NCBI RefSeq assembly: GCF_002858745.1
Contig: NZ_PJRO01000012.1
Span: forward strand, 1-64,000
Reading direction: 5' to 3'
Source: Mesorhizobium loti
GTDB lineage: Bacteria > Pseudomonadota > Alphaproteobacteria > Rhizobiales > Rhizobiaceae
DNA length: 64,000 nucleotides
In this document: positions 25,227 through 34,407 of the stretch, in pieces
How the letters are laid out: each line of letters begins with the position of its first letter
Position numbering within the stretch: the stretch's first letter is position 1
Translations under genes and position numbers: made by a program
Notes under the pieces: model-generated
What the model was told of the DNA's origin: nothing
Database searches by the model: none
The model's input: the letters and a program-made list of their open reading frames with translations, nothing else

Positions 25227-26139
25227 GCCGTACCTCCTGCGAACCGGCATTGCGCACATAGACCAGCAGCGCCACCATGACGATGAGCATGACGGTGATC
25301 GACAGCGCCGAGCCCAGTGGCCAGTTGCGGCCCTGGCCGAACTGTAGTTCGATCAGGTTCGACAGCATCATGTTCTTGCCGCCACCGAGCACGCTCGGCG
25401 TCACATAGGCGCCGATGGCCGGGATGAAGACCAGGATCGAGCCGGCGATGACGCCAGGTTTGACCAGCGGAAAGATGATGCGGCGCAGCACCTGCCAGCG
25501 CGAGGCGTAGAGATCATAGCCAGCCTCGACCAGTCGGAAGTCGAGCTTCTCCATCGAGGCATAGACCGGCAGCACCATCAGCGGCAGATAGACATAGGCC
25601 ATGCCGATCAGGATTGCGACGTCGGTATACAGGATCTGGATCGGCGCCGAGACGATACCGAGCTTCATCAGCACGGTGTTGACGATGCCTTCGTTACGGA
25701 TGATCTGCAGAACCGCGAAGGTGCGGATGAGCAGGTTCGTCCAGAACGGGATGGTGATCAGGAACAGCCACAGATCACGTGTCTTTTCGCTACGCGTCGC
25801 CATGAAGTAGGCGGTAGGGAAGCCGATCGCCAATGTGATGATCGTCGTGACGATCGCGAGCTTCACCGAGCGCCAGAAGATGCTCATATGTGCACCCGCC
25901 AGCGACAGCGTGTCGTCGAAGATGTCGCGCTCGAACAGCACCGAAACCCAGGCCTCGGGCGAAAATTGCCACTTCACGTCGCCATAAGAACCAGGCGTCA
26001 GGAAGGAATAGACAAGCACGATCGCCAGCGGACCGACTGCGGCGAAGAAGATGGTGAGCATGGCAGGCGCGGAAAGGTACCAGCGGTTACGGATGTCGCG
26101 CTGGTCGGCCGCCCTGGCGATTTCCTCGGCGGTAGCCAT
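25219..26139 (-). CDS. ABC transporter permease, PotB type
   Basis: A 306-residue inner-membrane protein with a cytoplasmic N-terminal stretch and six or so membrane segments. The EAA motif is YDLYASRWQVLRRIIFPLVKPGVIAG, and the nearby FIPAIGAYVTPSVLGGGK is typical of PotB. The start ATG overlaps the stop of the ATPase gene by one base, and its own end overlaps the PotC-type gene, a compact operon. Confidence 0.93.
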   Translation of the reverse strand: MATAEEIARAADQRDIRNRWYLSAPAMLTIFFAAVGPLAIVLVYSFLTPGSYGDVKWQFSPEAWVSVLFERDIFDDTLSLAGAHMSIFWRSVKLAIVTTIITLAIGFPTAYFMATRSEKTRDLWLFLITIPFWTNLLIRTFAVLQIIRNEGIVNTVLMKLGIVSAPIQILYTDVAILIGMAYVYLPLMVLPVYASMEKLDFRLVEAGYDLYASRWQVLRRIIFPLVKPGVIAGSILVFIPAIGAYVTPSVLGGGKNMMLSNLIELQFGQGRNWPLGSALSITVMLIVMVALLVYVRNAGSQEVRHG

Positions 26140-27236
26140 CAGTCCCTCAACACTTGCGCTGCGTCGTCACCGATCGCGATGCCGGCCTTGTCGCCCGTTT
26201 CGAAACCACAGCCGGCACTGCGTGCATTCTGCTGGCGCACGATGAAGAGGTCATCGCTGCCGTCGAGCCGCACATGGATATGCGTGTCGGTGCCGAAATA
26301 GACGACATTCTCGACCGTGCCCGAAAGCTCCGCCTTGCCCTTGACCAGTTTGGCGTGTTCGGGCCGCACCACCACCGTGGCTTCGCCTTTCGGTTGGAAA
26401 CCATCGGCAACGCTGGCCGTGATGGTGGCACCGGATTTCAAGGTTGCGCGCGCCTTGCCGTTTTCGATGCCTGCGATGGAGGCTGTCAGGAAATTGGTCT
26501 CGCCGATGAAGTCGGCGACGAACCGGTCCGCCGGTTTGTCATAGATGTCCCAAGGCGAGCCGACCTGCAGGATCTTGCCCGACGACATCACCGCGATGCG
26601 GTCGGACATCGTCAGCGCTTCTTCCTGATCATGTGTGACGAAGATGAAGGTGATGCCGGTCTGGTTCTGCAGTCGCTTCAATTCGATCTGCATTTCCTTG
26701 CGCAGCTTGTAGTCGAGCGCCGACAGCGGCTCGTCCAGCAGGAGTACTTTCGGCTGCGGCGCCAGCGCACGAGCCAGTGCAACACGCTGCTGCTGACCGC
26801 CGGAAATCTGGCTGGTACGTCGTGAAGCCAGATGCTCCATGCGCACCAGCTTCAGCATTTCGGCGACACGGGCCTTGACCTCGGCCTTGGGCTTGCCCAG
26901 CATTTCCAGGCCGAAGCCGATGTTCTGCGACACCGTCATATGCGGAAACAGCGCATAGCTCTGGAAGACGGTGTTGACCGGCCGCTTGAACGGCGGCAGC
27001 AGCGCAATATCGTCGCCATAGAGCAGGATTTCGCCCGCACTCGGATAGTCGAAGCCGGCAATCAGCCGAAGCAGCGTTGTCTTCCCGCAGCCGGAAGGTC
27101 CCAGCAGCGTGAAGAACTCGTTCTCCCGGATCGACACCGAGACCGTATCCAATGCGGCAACCGCCGCGTCCCCAGCACCGAAGACTTTCCGCACACCGCG
27201 GACTTCGATCGCGTTTTTACCCGGTTGTTCCGGCAC
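26139..27236 (-). CDS. ABC transporter ATP-binding protein, PotA type
   Basis: A 365-residue ATPase. Walker A is GPSGCGKTT, the signature is SGGQQQRVALARAL, Walker B is VLLLDEPLSALD, and the H-loop lies in FVTHDQEEALTMSDR. The C-terminal TOBE domain covers about residues 270-360. The Q-loop region NTVFQSYALFPHMTV is PotA-like. It is first in the transporter operon and powers import. A small hairpin (27258-27278) lies in its leader. Confidence 0.94.
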   Translation of the reverse strand: MPEQPGKNAIEVRGVRKVFGAGDAAVAALDTVSVSIRENEFFTLLGPSGCGKTTLLRLIAGFDYPSAGEILLYGDDIALLPPFKRPVNTVFQSYALFPHMTVSQNIGFGLEMLGKPKAEVKARVAEMLKLVRMEHLASRRTSQISGGQQQRVALARALAPQPKVLLLDEPLSALDYKLRKEMQIELKRLQNQTGITFIFVTHDQEEALTMSDRIAVMSSGKILQVGSPWDIYDKPADRFVADFIGETNFLTASIAGIENGKARATLKSGATITASVADGFQPKGEATVVVRPEHAKLVKGKAELSGTVENVVYFGTDTHIHVRLDGSDDLFIVRQQNARSAGCGFETGDKAGIAIGDDAAQVLRD

Positions 27237-27257
27237 TCAAGCCCCTCTTTTGTTTTT

Positions 27258-27278
27258 GGCCTGCCTCGAAAGCAGGCC
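27258..27278. repeat. Small hairpin in the leader of the transporter operon
   Basis: ggcctgc (27258-27264) pairs with gcaggcc (27272-27278). Read on the plus strand it is followed by tttttctt; read in the direction of the operon it has no T-run. It is either a weak plus-strand terminator or just leader structure. Confidence 0.35.
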
Positions 27279-27371
27279 TTTTTCTTCTAGTTTAGATTGT
27301 CACCACAAGCCGCCGAGCTTGGCAACAATCGGATCGAATATCGGTTCATCAGACGAAACGAATGTTCACCG

Positions 27372-29051
27372 TCAGGACTGATGGGTAACCTTGCCTCCAC
27401 AAATGGTCGTGACGGGCCGCACCTCGTGCAACCGCTGTGGATCCACTGCTTCGATATCCTGTGAAAGCACCACCAGGTCGGCCAGGAACCCTTGTTTCAG
27501 CTTGCCCTTGCGATGCTCCATGAACTCAGCATAGGCGCCTTCAACGGTATAGGCGGCGAGCGACTCCCTGAGCGAGAAGCTTTGGTCCGGATCGTCGTCT
27601 GCCCATGGCTTGCGCAGGACTGCTGCCTGGACACCAAGAATCGGATCGATCGGCGAGACCGGCCAGTCGGACGCAAAGACGACATGTGCACCGGCGTCCT
27701 TCAGCGTGCGCCAGGCGTAGCTCAACGGCCAGCGAACCTTGCCGATGCGTGACACCGTTGGCTCCAATGGAAAATCCATTGCGCCCGGCGGATGCGGAGG
27801 CTGCATCGAGGCGATCACACCAAGTTCGGCAAACCGCGGAATATCGGAAGCAGCGACAACCTCGATGTGCTCGATGCGGTGGCGGCTCTCGCGCTTTCCG
27901 TTGGCTTTCGCCGCTGCTTCGTAGCCGTCGAGCACTGCCTGCACGGCGCCATCACCAATCGAATGCACCGCGATCTGCAGCCCACGTGCATCGACAGCGA
28001 CGGCCAAAGCCTTGAACTCGTCGGGCGTGAACAGCGGCTCGCCAACCCAGTCCAAGCGATCCGCATAAGGCTCGATCATCACGGCCGTCCACGAATCCAG
28101 CACGCCGTCATAGAAGACCTTGACGATACCGGACGACAGCCACTCGCTATCGTAGCGCTCGGCCATCACCGAGGCTTTCTCCAGAACGTCGAGTTTCATG
28201 AAATTCTTGAAATGGAAAGGTATCTGCACGCGGCAGGATAGCCCTTCCTCGGCCTCGATCTCAGCCAGCAGTTCGAGCTGGTAGAAGTTGCCGTCCATGT
28301 TCTGGATCGAGGTGATACCGTGTTCGGCACACCAGGCAAGACCACGTCGCATGATGTCGCGGTCGGCGGCACGTTGCTCCGGCGTCGGCGCAGGGTCCGG
28401 TTCGCCACCGGTCGACAGACCAAGCCGCACGCGCTCCTCGCCGGCCAGCGCCAGCACGGGCCCAAACGCTTCGCCTTCGCGCAGTTCACCCTCGGCCAAT
28501 CCGTCTTCGCCCATGACGATCTCGTTGCCGGGACCGAGCGTGCGGCCATGCAGCACCCCGGCGGCTTCGAGAGCCCTGGTATTGGCCCACATCGTATGGT
28601 GGTCGGGTGCAGCCATGCAGAACGGTCGATCGGGCAGGATCGCGTCGAGATGATGCCGCGTCACCCGCTCTTCGCCGAGAATCGTGTAGTCGGCGCTCTG
28701 GGCGACAAGCATCGGCGCGTCAGGTTGGGAAGCGGCGTAAGCAAGGACCGCCTTTTTCAGAGCTTCGAACCCGTGCACACCGGCAAGCTGCAAATGCGCC
28801 AGTTCGGCAGCTCCGGAAAAGAGATGCATATGCGCTTCGATGAAGCCGGGAAGCACCGAGCCGCCCCTGGCGTCGACGATTTTGGTGGTTGATCCCCTGA
28901 GGGCTTCGATGGTGGCGCGGCTGCCGACTGCGAGGATGGAGCCATCCTTGATAGCGACGGCTTCGGCAATCGGGTCGACGTCATCCATGGTCAGCACGCG
29001 GCCATTGACGACGATCAGATCGGCTTGATGAACCGCACCAGTGACAGACAT
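27372..29051 (-). CDS. YtcJ-like metal-dependent amidohydrolase
   Basis: About 559 residues of the amidohydrolase TIM-barrel superfamily, YtcJ/LAF3-like subgroup. The first metal motif is H-x-H in FIEAHMHLFSG; later barrel motifs are AVHSIGDGAV and RHRIEHIEV, and the final aspartate is in FASDWPVSPIDP. The start at 29051 has GGAG upstream; 29078 would add 9 residues. It ends 135 bases before the PotA-type gene on the same strand and diverges from a TetR regulator. Family members hydrolyse amide or ester bonds, and the substrate is unknown. Confidence 0.9.
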   Translation of the reverse strand: MSVTGAVHQADLIVVNGRVLTMDDVDPIAEAVAIKDGSILAVGSRATIEALRGSTTKIVDARGGSVLPGFIEAHMHLFSGAAELAHLQLAGVHGFEALKKAVLAYAASQPDAPMLVAQSADYTILGEERVTRHHLDAILPDRPFCMAAPDHHTMWANTRALEAAGVLHGRTLGPGNEIVMGEDGLAEGELREGEAFGPVLALAGEERVRLGLSTGGEPDPAPTPEQRAADRDIMRRGLAWCAEHGITSIQNMDGNFYQLELLAEIEAEEGLSCRVQIPFHFKNFMKLDVLEKASVMAERYDSEWLSSGIVKVFYDGVLDSWTAVMIEPYADRLDWVGEPLFTPDEFKALAVAVDARGLQIAVHSIGDGAVQAVLDGYEAAAKANGKRESRHRIEHIEVVAASDIPRFAELGVIASMQPPHPPGAMDFPLEPTVSRIGKVRWPLSYAWRTLKDAGAHVVFASDWPVSPIDPILGVQAAVLRKPWADDDPDQSFSLRESLAAYTVEGAYAEFMEHRKGKLKQGFLADLVVLSQDIEAVDPQRLHEVRPVTTICGGKVTHQS

Positions 29052-29310
29052 CGCGACTCCGCGCTTTTGACTGACCAAGACCGTTCCAACCCTGCCACCT
29101 CACGCCTGACCGTTCCGCTGGAACGGTCAGCTCGGACAGGAATTGATGCCGGTTCGCCGCCTCCGGAATTCCCCTTAGTTTCCCTAAAGACAGCGTAGGG
29201 AAAAAATGCGACTATTTATTCGCGTTTGTCAATATGTGGAATCTCGGATGCCTTGTGGACAGCACTCCCCACGTATGCTGAGAACGGATGGGAGACGAGG
29301 AATTCAAGCA

Positions 29311-29964
29311 GTGAAGCGCGATCTCAAACACAAGACCAAGATAGCGCTAGAACCGCGCAAGCAACCGCGACAGGAACGCTCGAGCAAGGTAGTCGATCGG
29401 ATTCTCGATGCTGCGTTGACCCTGACCAGGGAACAGGGGACAGGGACGCCGACGACACTCGCCATTGCTCAACGCGCTGGCTTGTCGGTCGGCTCGGTCT
29501 ATCAATACTACCCCAACAAGGAAGCCATTCTTCTCGACCTCGCCCGGCGTTGGCTCGGAGCGTTTCCCCAGGTGATCGAAAAGCGCACAAGAACCCCGCG
29601 CCCGACGACCCGCGATGCATTTCGGCGCGAAGTTCGCGAGCTCTTCATCGACACATCCAGGCTCTATCTCGAGAACGCCAACCTGATGCCGGTCATCGAG
29701 GCCATCACCGGCAACCCGGATCTGAGGCCCATCCAGAACGAATATGACGAGCAGATCATTGCGCTCTACGCAGCCTGGCTGCGGCACGTGAACCCTGCCC
29801 TGCAGGAAGATGTCGCCAACCGACTGGGTGTGGTGATGATGGAGGTCGGGCACGTCTGCCGCCTTGTCGGCCTCAAGAAGGATCGCAGGACCTTCGATCT
29901 CCTCGAGGACGATGTCGAGACCATGTGGATCGCCCTCGTCACCCCTTACCTCGACCTCAACTGA
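29311..29964 (+). CDS. TetR/AcrR family transcriptional regulator
   Basis: About 217 residues from the GTG at 29311. The N-terminal helix-turn-helix is seen in RQERSSKVVDRILDAALTLT and LAIAQRAGLSVGSVYQYYPNKEAI, then a helical ligand domain. An ATG at 29206 with AGGG before it gives a 252-residue form, but the extra residues are unlike TetR proteins. It sits between the divergent amidohydrolase-transporter genes and the acetylpolyamine amidohydrolase 25 bases downstream, so it most likely represses both directions until a ligand such as a polyamine derivative appears. Confidence 0.85.
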   Translation: MKRDLKHKTKIALEPRKQPRQERSSKVVDRILDAALTLTREQGTGTPTTLAIAQRAGLSVGSVYQYYPNKEAILLDLARRWLGAFPQVIEKRTRTPRPTTRDAFRREVRELFIDTSRLYLENANLMPVIEAITGNPDLRPIQNEYDEQIIALYAAWLRHVNPALQEDVANRLGVVMMEVGHVCRLVGLKKDRRTFDLLEDDVETMWIALVTPYLDLN

Positions 29965-29989
29965 CAACCATTTCCAGGGAAGGAACTTC

Positions 29990-31018
29990 ATGAAAACTGT
30001 CTATTCGCCTCTTCATGCCGGCCATGCCGGCACGATGGAGCTGATGTCGGGGGCAATCGTACCCGGTTTCGAAAAGCCGTCCCGCGCCGAGATCATCAAG
30101 GCCCGCGTCGAAAGCGAAAAATTGGGACCGATCCTGGCACCGGAGGTTCATGACCTTGCTGCCGCCAAGCGCATCCACAAGGCCGATTACATCGATTTCC
30201 TGCCAACCATTTATCCGGAATGGGAGGCGCTTGGCCGCTCCGGCTCGGCCATACCCTACACCTGGCCGACGCGCGGCCTGCGTGGCGACGTTGTGCCCGG
30301 CACCATCGACGCCAAGCTTGGGTACTATTCCTTCGACGCCGGCGCACCGTTCGTCAAAGGCACATGGGAAGCGATCAAATCATCTTATGACGTGGCGCTG
30401 ACAGGCGCCAAACTGGTCAGGAATGGCGAACCAGCCTTCGCACTGTGCCGTCCACCCGGGCATCACGCCGGGGCCGGCTTCATGGGCGGTTACTGCTACA
30501 TCAACAACGCGGCGGTTGCCGCACAATGGCTCCTCGACCAGGGCGCCAAACGTGTCTCCATCCTCGACGTCGATTATCACCACGGCAACGGCACACAGGA
30601 GATCTTCTATTCCCGCGCCGACGTGCAGGTGCTGAACCTGCACGGTGACCCGATGGTCGAATACCCGTACTTCCTCGGACATGCCGACGAGCGCGGTGAA
30701 GGTGCCGGCGAAGGCTTCAACATCAACTATCCGCTGCCCTTCGGCACGACCTGGGAGGCCTGGAACGCGGCGTTGGACGACGCCTGCGCGAAACTTGCGG
30801 CCTATGGCCCAGACGTCGTCGTCGTTTCGCTCGGCGTCGATACCTTCGAGAAAGACCCGATCAGCCAGTTCAAACTCAAGAGCAGCGACTACCCCAGGAT
30901 CGGTGCGCGCATCGCCAGGCTGAACCTGCCGACACTATTCGTTATGGAAGGCGGCTATGCCGTCGAGGAAATCGGCGTGAATGCGGTTGGCGTACTGACT
31001 GGTTTCGAGGGCCGCTAA
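29990..31018 (+). CDS. Acetylpolyamine amidohydrolase (histone-deacetylase family)
   Basis: A 342-residue zinc amidohydrolase of the HDAC superfamily. The active-site histidines are in CRPPGHHAGAGFMGGYCYINNAA, zinc ligands are the D and H of ILDVDYHHGNGTQEIFY and the D of SLGVDTFEKDPISQFKL, and the catalytic tyrosine is in VMEGGYAVEEIG. The pattern closely follows the bacterial acetylpolyamine amidohydrolases, which deacetylate N-acetylputrescine and similar amines. AAGGA precedes the ATG. Next to a PotABC-type importer this fits uptake and deacetylation of acylated polyamines. Confidence 0.92.
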   Translation: MKTVYSPLHAGHAGTMELMSGAIVPGFEKPSRAEIIKARVESEKLGPILAPEVHDLAAAKRIHKADYIDFLPTIYPEWEALGRSGSAIPYTWPTRGLRGDVVPGTIDAKLGYYSFDAGAPFVKGTWEAIKSSYDVALTGAKLVRNGEPAFALCRPPGHHAGAGFMGGYCYINNAAVAAQWLLDQGAKRVSILDVDYHHGNGTQEIFYSRADVQVLNLHGDPMVEYPYFLGHADERGEGAGEGFNINYPLPFGTTWEAWNAALDDACAKLAAYGPDVVVVSLGVDTFEKDPISQFKLKSSDYPRIGARIARLNLPTLFVMEGGYAVEEIGVNAVGVLTGFEGR

Positions 31019-31025
31019 CGATCTC

Positions 31026-31060
31026 CGCCTCGCCGGCTGCAGCCGGCGAGGCGTTTTTTT
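31026..31060 (+). terminator. Strong intrinsic terminator after the acetylpolyamine amidohydrolase gene
   Basis: A 12-base perfect stem (cgcctcgccggc / gccggcgaggcg) with a tgca loop at 31026-31053 is followed by seven T residues. It closes the metabolic part of the window just before the flagellar cluster. Confidence 0.93.
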
Positions 31061-31389
31061 CATAGCCCGAAATCCAGCAAATGCGCGGCCTGAGTCGCGT
31101 TTGCGAGTCCGCTGAATCCTGATCTGTCAATTCCCGTTTGAAGTCGGATTCATCAACAGCTAAATTAACCCCGAATCAGCCGTTCCACGGGGGCGCGGCG
31201 AACCATCCAAAGTCCTGTTGTACCGGAGTTTTCCGGCACAAGGCGCGACTGGTTTCGCGTTCCCTGCCGGATTCGGCCGAAAGGCGCCGTTCTGCGCCGA
31301 GAGTGTGTTTTAGGTGAATGTGACGCGTACCGGCGTCCGGCGCTGTTGAACCAGCACCGGGCATAAGAACTGATTCTGGCCTGAAGACT
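31061..31389. other. Intergenic region upstream of visN, no gene seen
   Basis: These 329 bases hold no convincing frame. An imperfect dyad (tgtaccgga-gttt-tccggcaca, about 31217-31238) is the only local structure that stands out. The visN promoter must lie here. Confidence 0.5.
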
Positions 31390-32100
31390 ATGACAGCCCT
31401 TGCAGCGCCTATAGCTTCCGACACGATCGGAACACGTCTGGCCTCTCGCGCGGACCTGACCGGGTTTCTCACCCAACTCTCCGACGAGATCGGTGCCGAC
31501 AGCTACATGCTTGTGGCGATCATCCATGACGAGGACCGCAACGATGCCCGCATCGTCGCGTCGAACTGGTTGTATGACGCGATCGAATTGATCGGAAAAC
31601 ACCTGATCGCCGCTCTTGCCTATGGTCCCTTGACCTCTCCTCCAGGCAATCGCCCGCGCGCGCTCGTTGCTTCCCATGCAGAAACGGCAACGGGGCTGCT
31701 GAGTGGCGAGGAAGCCAAACTGCTCGACGTGCTAGGGCATGCGGAGCTTTATTCCCTACGTCTCGACGTCGGCCGGCAGCGCCTCTTCGTGCTGTTCTCC
31801 TCGGCGGAGGCCGGCAGCATCGAACTGGAAGCTCTCAACCGAGCCCAATTGAAGTGCTGTTACGCACTCTCGCAAGTGCCGCAGCTTCTCATCGCCGCAA
31901 CGCTCCAGGACCCGCTTTCCGACCGCGAACGCGAGTGCCTGTTCTGGGTCTCGGAAGGCAAGACCACAGAGGAGGTTGCCGTCATCCTCGGCGTCTCCGC
32001 CAACACGGTCAACAGCTACATCACCCACGCCATCCAGAAATTCTCCGCTTCCAATCGGGCGATGGCGATTGCGACCGCGATCAGGAGCGGCATCATTTGA
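31390..32100 (+). CDS. visN: LuxR-type flagellar master regulator VisN
   Basis: A 236-residue regulator with an N-terminal sensor-like region and a C-terminal LuxR helix-turn-helix (LSDRERECLFWVSEGKTTEEVAVILGVSANTVNSYI). It heads the flagellar cluster and is followed by a second LuxR-type gene whose start overlaps its stop, the visN-visR arrangement of rhizobia. In Sinorhizobium meliloti VisN and VisR form a heterodimer at the top of the motility cascade and activate rem, and the same role is expected here. Confidence 0.88.
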   Translation: MTALAAPIASDTIGTRLASRADLTGFLTQLSDEIGADSYMLVAIIHDEDRNDARIVASNWLYDAIELIGKHLIAALAYGPLTSPPGNRPRALVASHAETATGLLSGEEAKLLDVLGHAELYSLRLDVGRQRLFVLFSSAEAGSIELEALNRAQLKCCYALSQVPQLLIAATLQDPLSDRERECLFWVSEGKTTEEVAVILGVSANTVNSYITHAIQKFSASNRAMAIATAIRSGII

Positions 32101-32864
32101 CACACGCTCGCGCACACGGGATTGCCGACGATCCGTTCCTTGCGCATCGCAATCCGTTCGGCGCTGCTGCGGCTAACTCCGATCTCTTCACTGTCACCAT
32201 TCCCGATGCCGTGCGCCGCTGCCGCTGGATCGCCATGGACATCAATGCCAGCGCTTTCGGACTCTACTTCATCTCACCGTCAGTTGATCGGCCACGGCTG
32301 ATGTCGTGTTTCGATTCCGATTATCCAGGTCTGTCTGGGGCTACCCGCAATATCTCCGCAACGGCTAGCGAAGAGATTATCCAGCACGTGCGCCATTCCA
32401 CGGGCCCGCGATGCTGGTCGGCCGAAGTCAATCATAGCCTCGGAGAGGCCAACACCTTTCCCTGGATCGGGCACACGGCGGCCCTGGTCCCCGACACGAC
32501 CGGCATAGCCTTTCCGGTCCATGCCGAGCGCAGTCAAAGCGGACTGGTGGTTTTCTTCGGCACAAACGTCACACCGCAGTTGGGCGACACCATCTATGAT
32601 ATCCACGCCCGCTGCTTCACGTTGTTCGATGCGGTATCCCGCATCCGGCCCGGTGACACCGGCCGGGCGAAAACCATGTCGAAGCGCGAACTGGAATGCC
32701 TGAAGCTCACCGCCAACGGCTACACCAGCGAGGAGATCGCACGGCTTTTGAAGCTCTCGGTCCACACCGCCAACCAGTATCTCACCCAGTCCGCGCAAAA
32801 GCTGGACGCCGTGAACCGCACGCAGGCGGTCGCCAAGGCGTTGCGTCTCGGCCTCATCGACTGA
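32097..32864 (+). CDS. visR: LuxR-type flagellar master regulator VisR, TTG start
   Basis: About 255 residues. The C-terminal LuxR domain is MSKRELECLKLTANGYTSEEIARLLKLSVHTANQYL, preceded by an autoinducer-domain-like region. No suitable ATG exists near the right place; a TTG at 32097 overlaps the visN stop (TTGA), giving a coupled start with a normal N-terminus. The frame continues upstream inside visN but that part is arginine-rich shadow sequence. The first ATG downstream, at 32235, would lose about 46 residues. It is the partner of VisN. Confidence 0.83.
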   Translation: MTHARAHGIADDPFLAHRNPFGAAAANSDLFTVTIPDAVRRCRWIAMDINASAFGLYFISPSVDRPRLMSCFDSDYPGLSGATRNISATASEEIIQHVRHSTGPRCWSAEVNHSLGEANTFPWIGHTAALVPDTTGIAFPVHAERSQSGLVVFFGTNVTPQLGDTIYDIHARCFTLFDAVSRIRPGDTGRAKTMSKRELECLKLTANGYTSEEIARLLKLSVHTANQYLTQSAQKLDAVNRTQAVAKALRLGLID

Positions 32865-32871
32865 ATCGGCT

Positions 32872-33303
32872 TTATCCGATCGGTTCTGGACGCCGGATGC
32901 GCGAGCTCTCCAGCATCGTCTCCAGCATCTCGGTGTTTCGCTCCGGATCCTCGTCCGGTTTCTCGAACGAGATGTAATTCAACACCACCGAGGCTTCGTT
33001 TTCAGTGAGCGTAAGCTGGAAATAGACCGTCACCCCGCGCGGCCTGAGTTCCAGGTCGAGCACGATGCGTGGTGAGCCGCTCCAGTCGACATGCGCCTCC
33101 CCGCCATTTCCGAGCCGCAGCGTGCCCGGCACGAAGAACAGTTCGGATGCTGAATCCACCAGGTCCGACAGGCAGGCGAAATGCTCGAGCCGGATAAAGG
33201 CGATGTAGTCAGCGACATCGATAAGCCTGAGTTCCGCCACCACCTGTTCGATGGCACGGGCTACGATAACTTCGCGCGAAAGTGTGTGCGGCTGTCGGTT
33301 CAT
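32872..33303 (-). CDS. Unknown protein at the end of the motA-flhB operon
   Basis: A 143-residue soluble protein (MNRQPHTLSREVIV...) with alternating strands in the middle (AHVDWSGSPRIVLDLELRPRGVTVYFQLTL) and a charged C-terminus. No signal peptide, membrane segment or known motif is visible. Its start overlaps the flhB stop by 4 bases, so it is the last gene of the leftward operon and converges on visR with 7 bases between them. The coupling suggests a part in flagellar export or assembly, perhaps as a chaperone, which is inference only. Confidence 0.8.
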   Translation of the reverse strand: MNRQPHTLSREVIVARAIEQVVAELRLIDVADYIAFIRLEHFACLSDLVDSASELFFVPGTLRLGNGGEAHVDWSGSPRIVLDLELRPRGVTVYFQLTLTENEASVVLNYISFEKPDEDPERNTEMLETMLESSRIRRPEPIG

Positions 33304-34382
33304 GAGGTCCGTCGGCGCTCTGCCTTTTTCGAGTAAACAACGCGTACCAGCTCGGCGACTGCCTGGTAAAATTGTGATGGGATGACGCTATCAACCGAAA
33401 CTTGCTTGTACATGGAGCGAGCAAGCGCAACGTCTTCGAAAACCGGAATATTGTGCTCGCGCGCGATTTCGCGGATACGCAACGCCACCAGATCCTGCCC
33501 CTTGGCCAGCACAACCGGCGCCGAATCCTGGTCGCGAACGTAACGCAGGGCGATCGAGAAATGGGTTGGATTGGCGATGATGAGTGTGGCGTTGGGAACG
33601 GCAGTCATCATGCGCCGCCTTGCCCTGTCACGGGCCAGCGAGCGCAATCGCGACTTGACGATCGGGTCGCCTTCCGACTGCTTCAACTCGTCCTTGATTT
33701 CCTGCTTGCTCATCCTCAGATCGCGTCGCCAATGGAACCGTGACCAGACGAAGTCGGCCGCGGCAATAACCATCATGACGAAGACGATTGCCACAAGGAT
33801 CTGGATGGCGATCGAGCGGATGACCAGGCTGAATTCTATAGGACTGGTGATCATGCCGTTGAGTAGCCGGCGATGGTCCTGTGACAGCGTGAAAATCAGC
33901 ACAGCCATGACAAAGCCGAGCTTGGCGAGCGACTTCAGGAATTCGACGAAGCCTTGCAGCCCGAACAGCCGCTTCCAACCTTGGGCCAGCGAAATGCGCG
34001 ACCATTGCGGCCTGATCCGCTCGCCAATGAATTGCGGCACATTCTGGAACACCGAGGCGCCGACGCCTGCGATAACAAGAAGTACCAACAGGGCGACAAC
34101 CGCGCGGCCGATCTCGGTCATCACCATTCCGTAGAGATGGATAACGTCAGTCTCGGTGTCGATTGACCAGGATTCCGGCCGTTCGAGGAATGAGGCCAGG
34201 AAAACGCTGAGGTTTACCGTCGCTTCGCGTGCGTAGAAAATCGCAAAAACCAGGATGGCCACGAAAGAAGTGAGGAGCGCTGCCTCTCTGGAGTGGGGCA
34301 ACTTGCCCTTCTCCATCGTGTCGCGGATCTTCTTCTCTGTGGGTTCCTCTGTTTTGGAATCCTTGTCTTCGGCTTCAGCCAT
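33300..34382 (-). CDS. flhB: Flagellar export gate protein FlhB
   Basis: A 360-residue inner-membrane protein of the flagellar type III export gate. It has a hydrophilic, charged N-terminus (EDKDSKTEEPTEKKIRD), four membrane segments between about residues 35 and 215, and the autocleavage site N-P-T-H in IIANPTHFSIALRY near residue 270, where cleavage switches export from rod/hook to filament substrates. It is the fifth gene of the motA-fliM-fliN-fliG-flhB operon. Confidence 0.97.
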   Translation of the reverse strand: MAEAEDKDSKTEEPTEKKIRDTMEKGKLPHSREAALLTSFVAILVFAIFYAREATVNLSVFLASFLERPESWSIDTETDVIHLYGMVMTEIGRAVVALLVLLVIAGVGASVFQNVPQFIGERIRPQWSRISLAQGWKRLFGLQGFVEFLKSLAKLGFVMAVLIFTLSQDHRRLLNGMITSPIEFSLVIRSIAIQILVAIVFVMMVIAAADFVWSRFHWRRDLRMSKQEIKDELKQSEGDPIVKSRLRSLARDRARRRMMTAVPNATLIIANPTHFSIALRYVRDQDSAPVVLAKGQDLVALRIREIAREHNIPVFEDVALARSMYKQVSVDSVIPSQFYQAVAELVRVVYSKKAERRRTS

Positions 34383-34407
34383 GCCGCGCCTGCCGTACTA
34401 GCTCGGG

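Noticed and set aside
27258..27290. Hairpin plus T-run as a terminator for the amidohydrolase gene
   Set aside because: The T-run lies on the wrong side for minus-strand transcription, so it cannot end that gene's mRNA in the usual way.
31854..32096. Upstream extension of the VisR frame inside visN
   Set aside because: Arginine- and histidine-rich sequence in a shadow frame of visN; the TTG at 32097 gives a normal LuxR-type protein.
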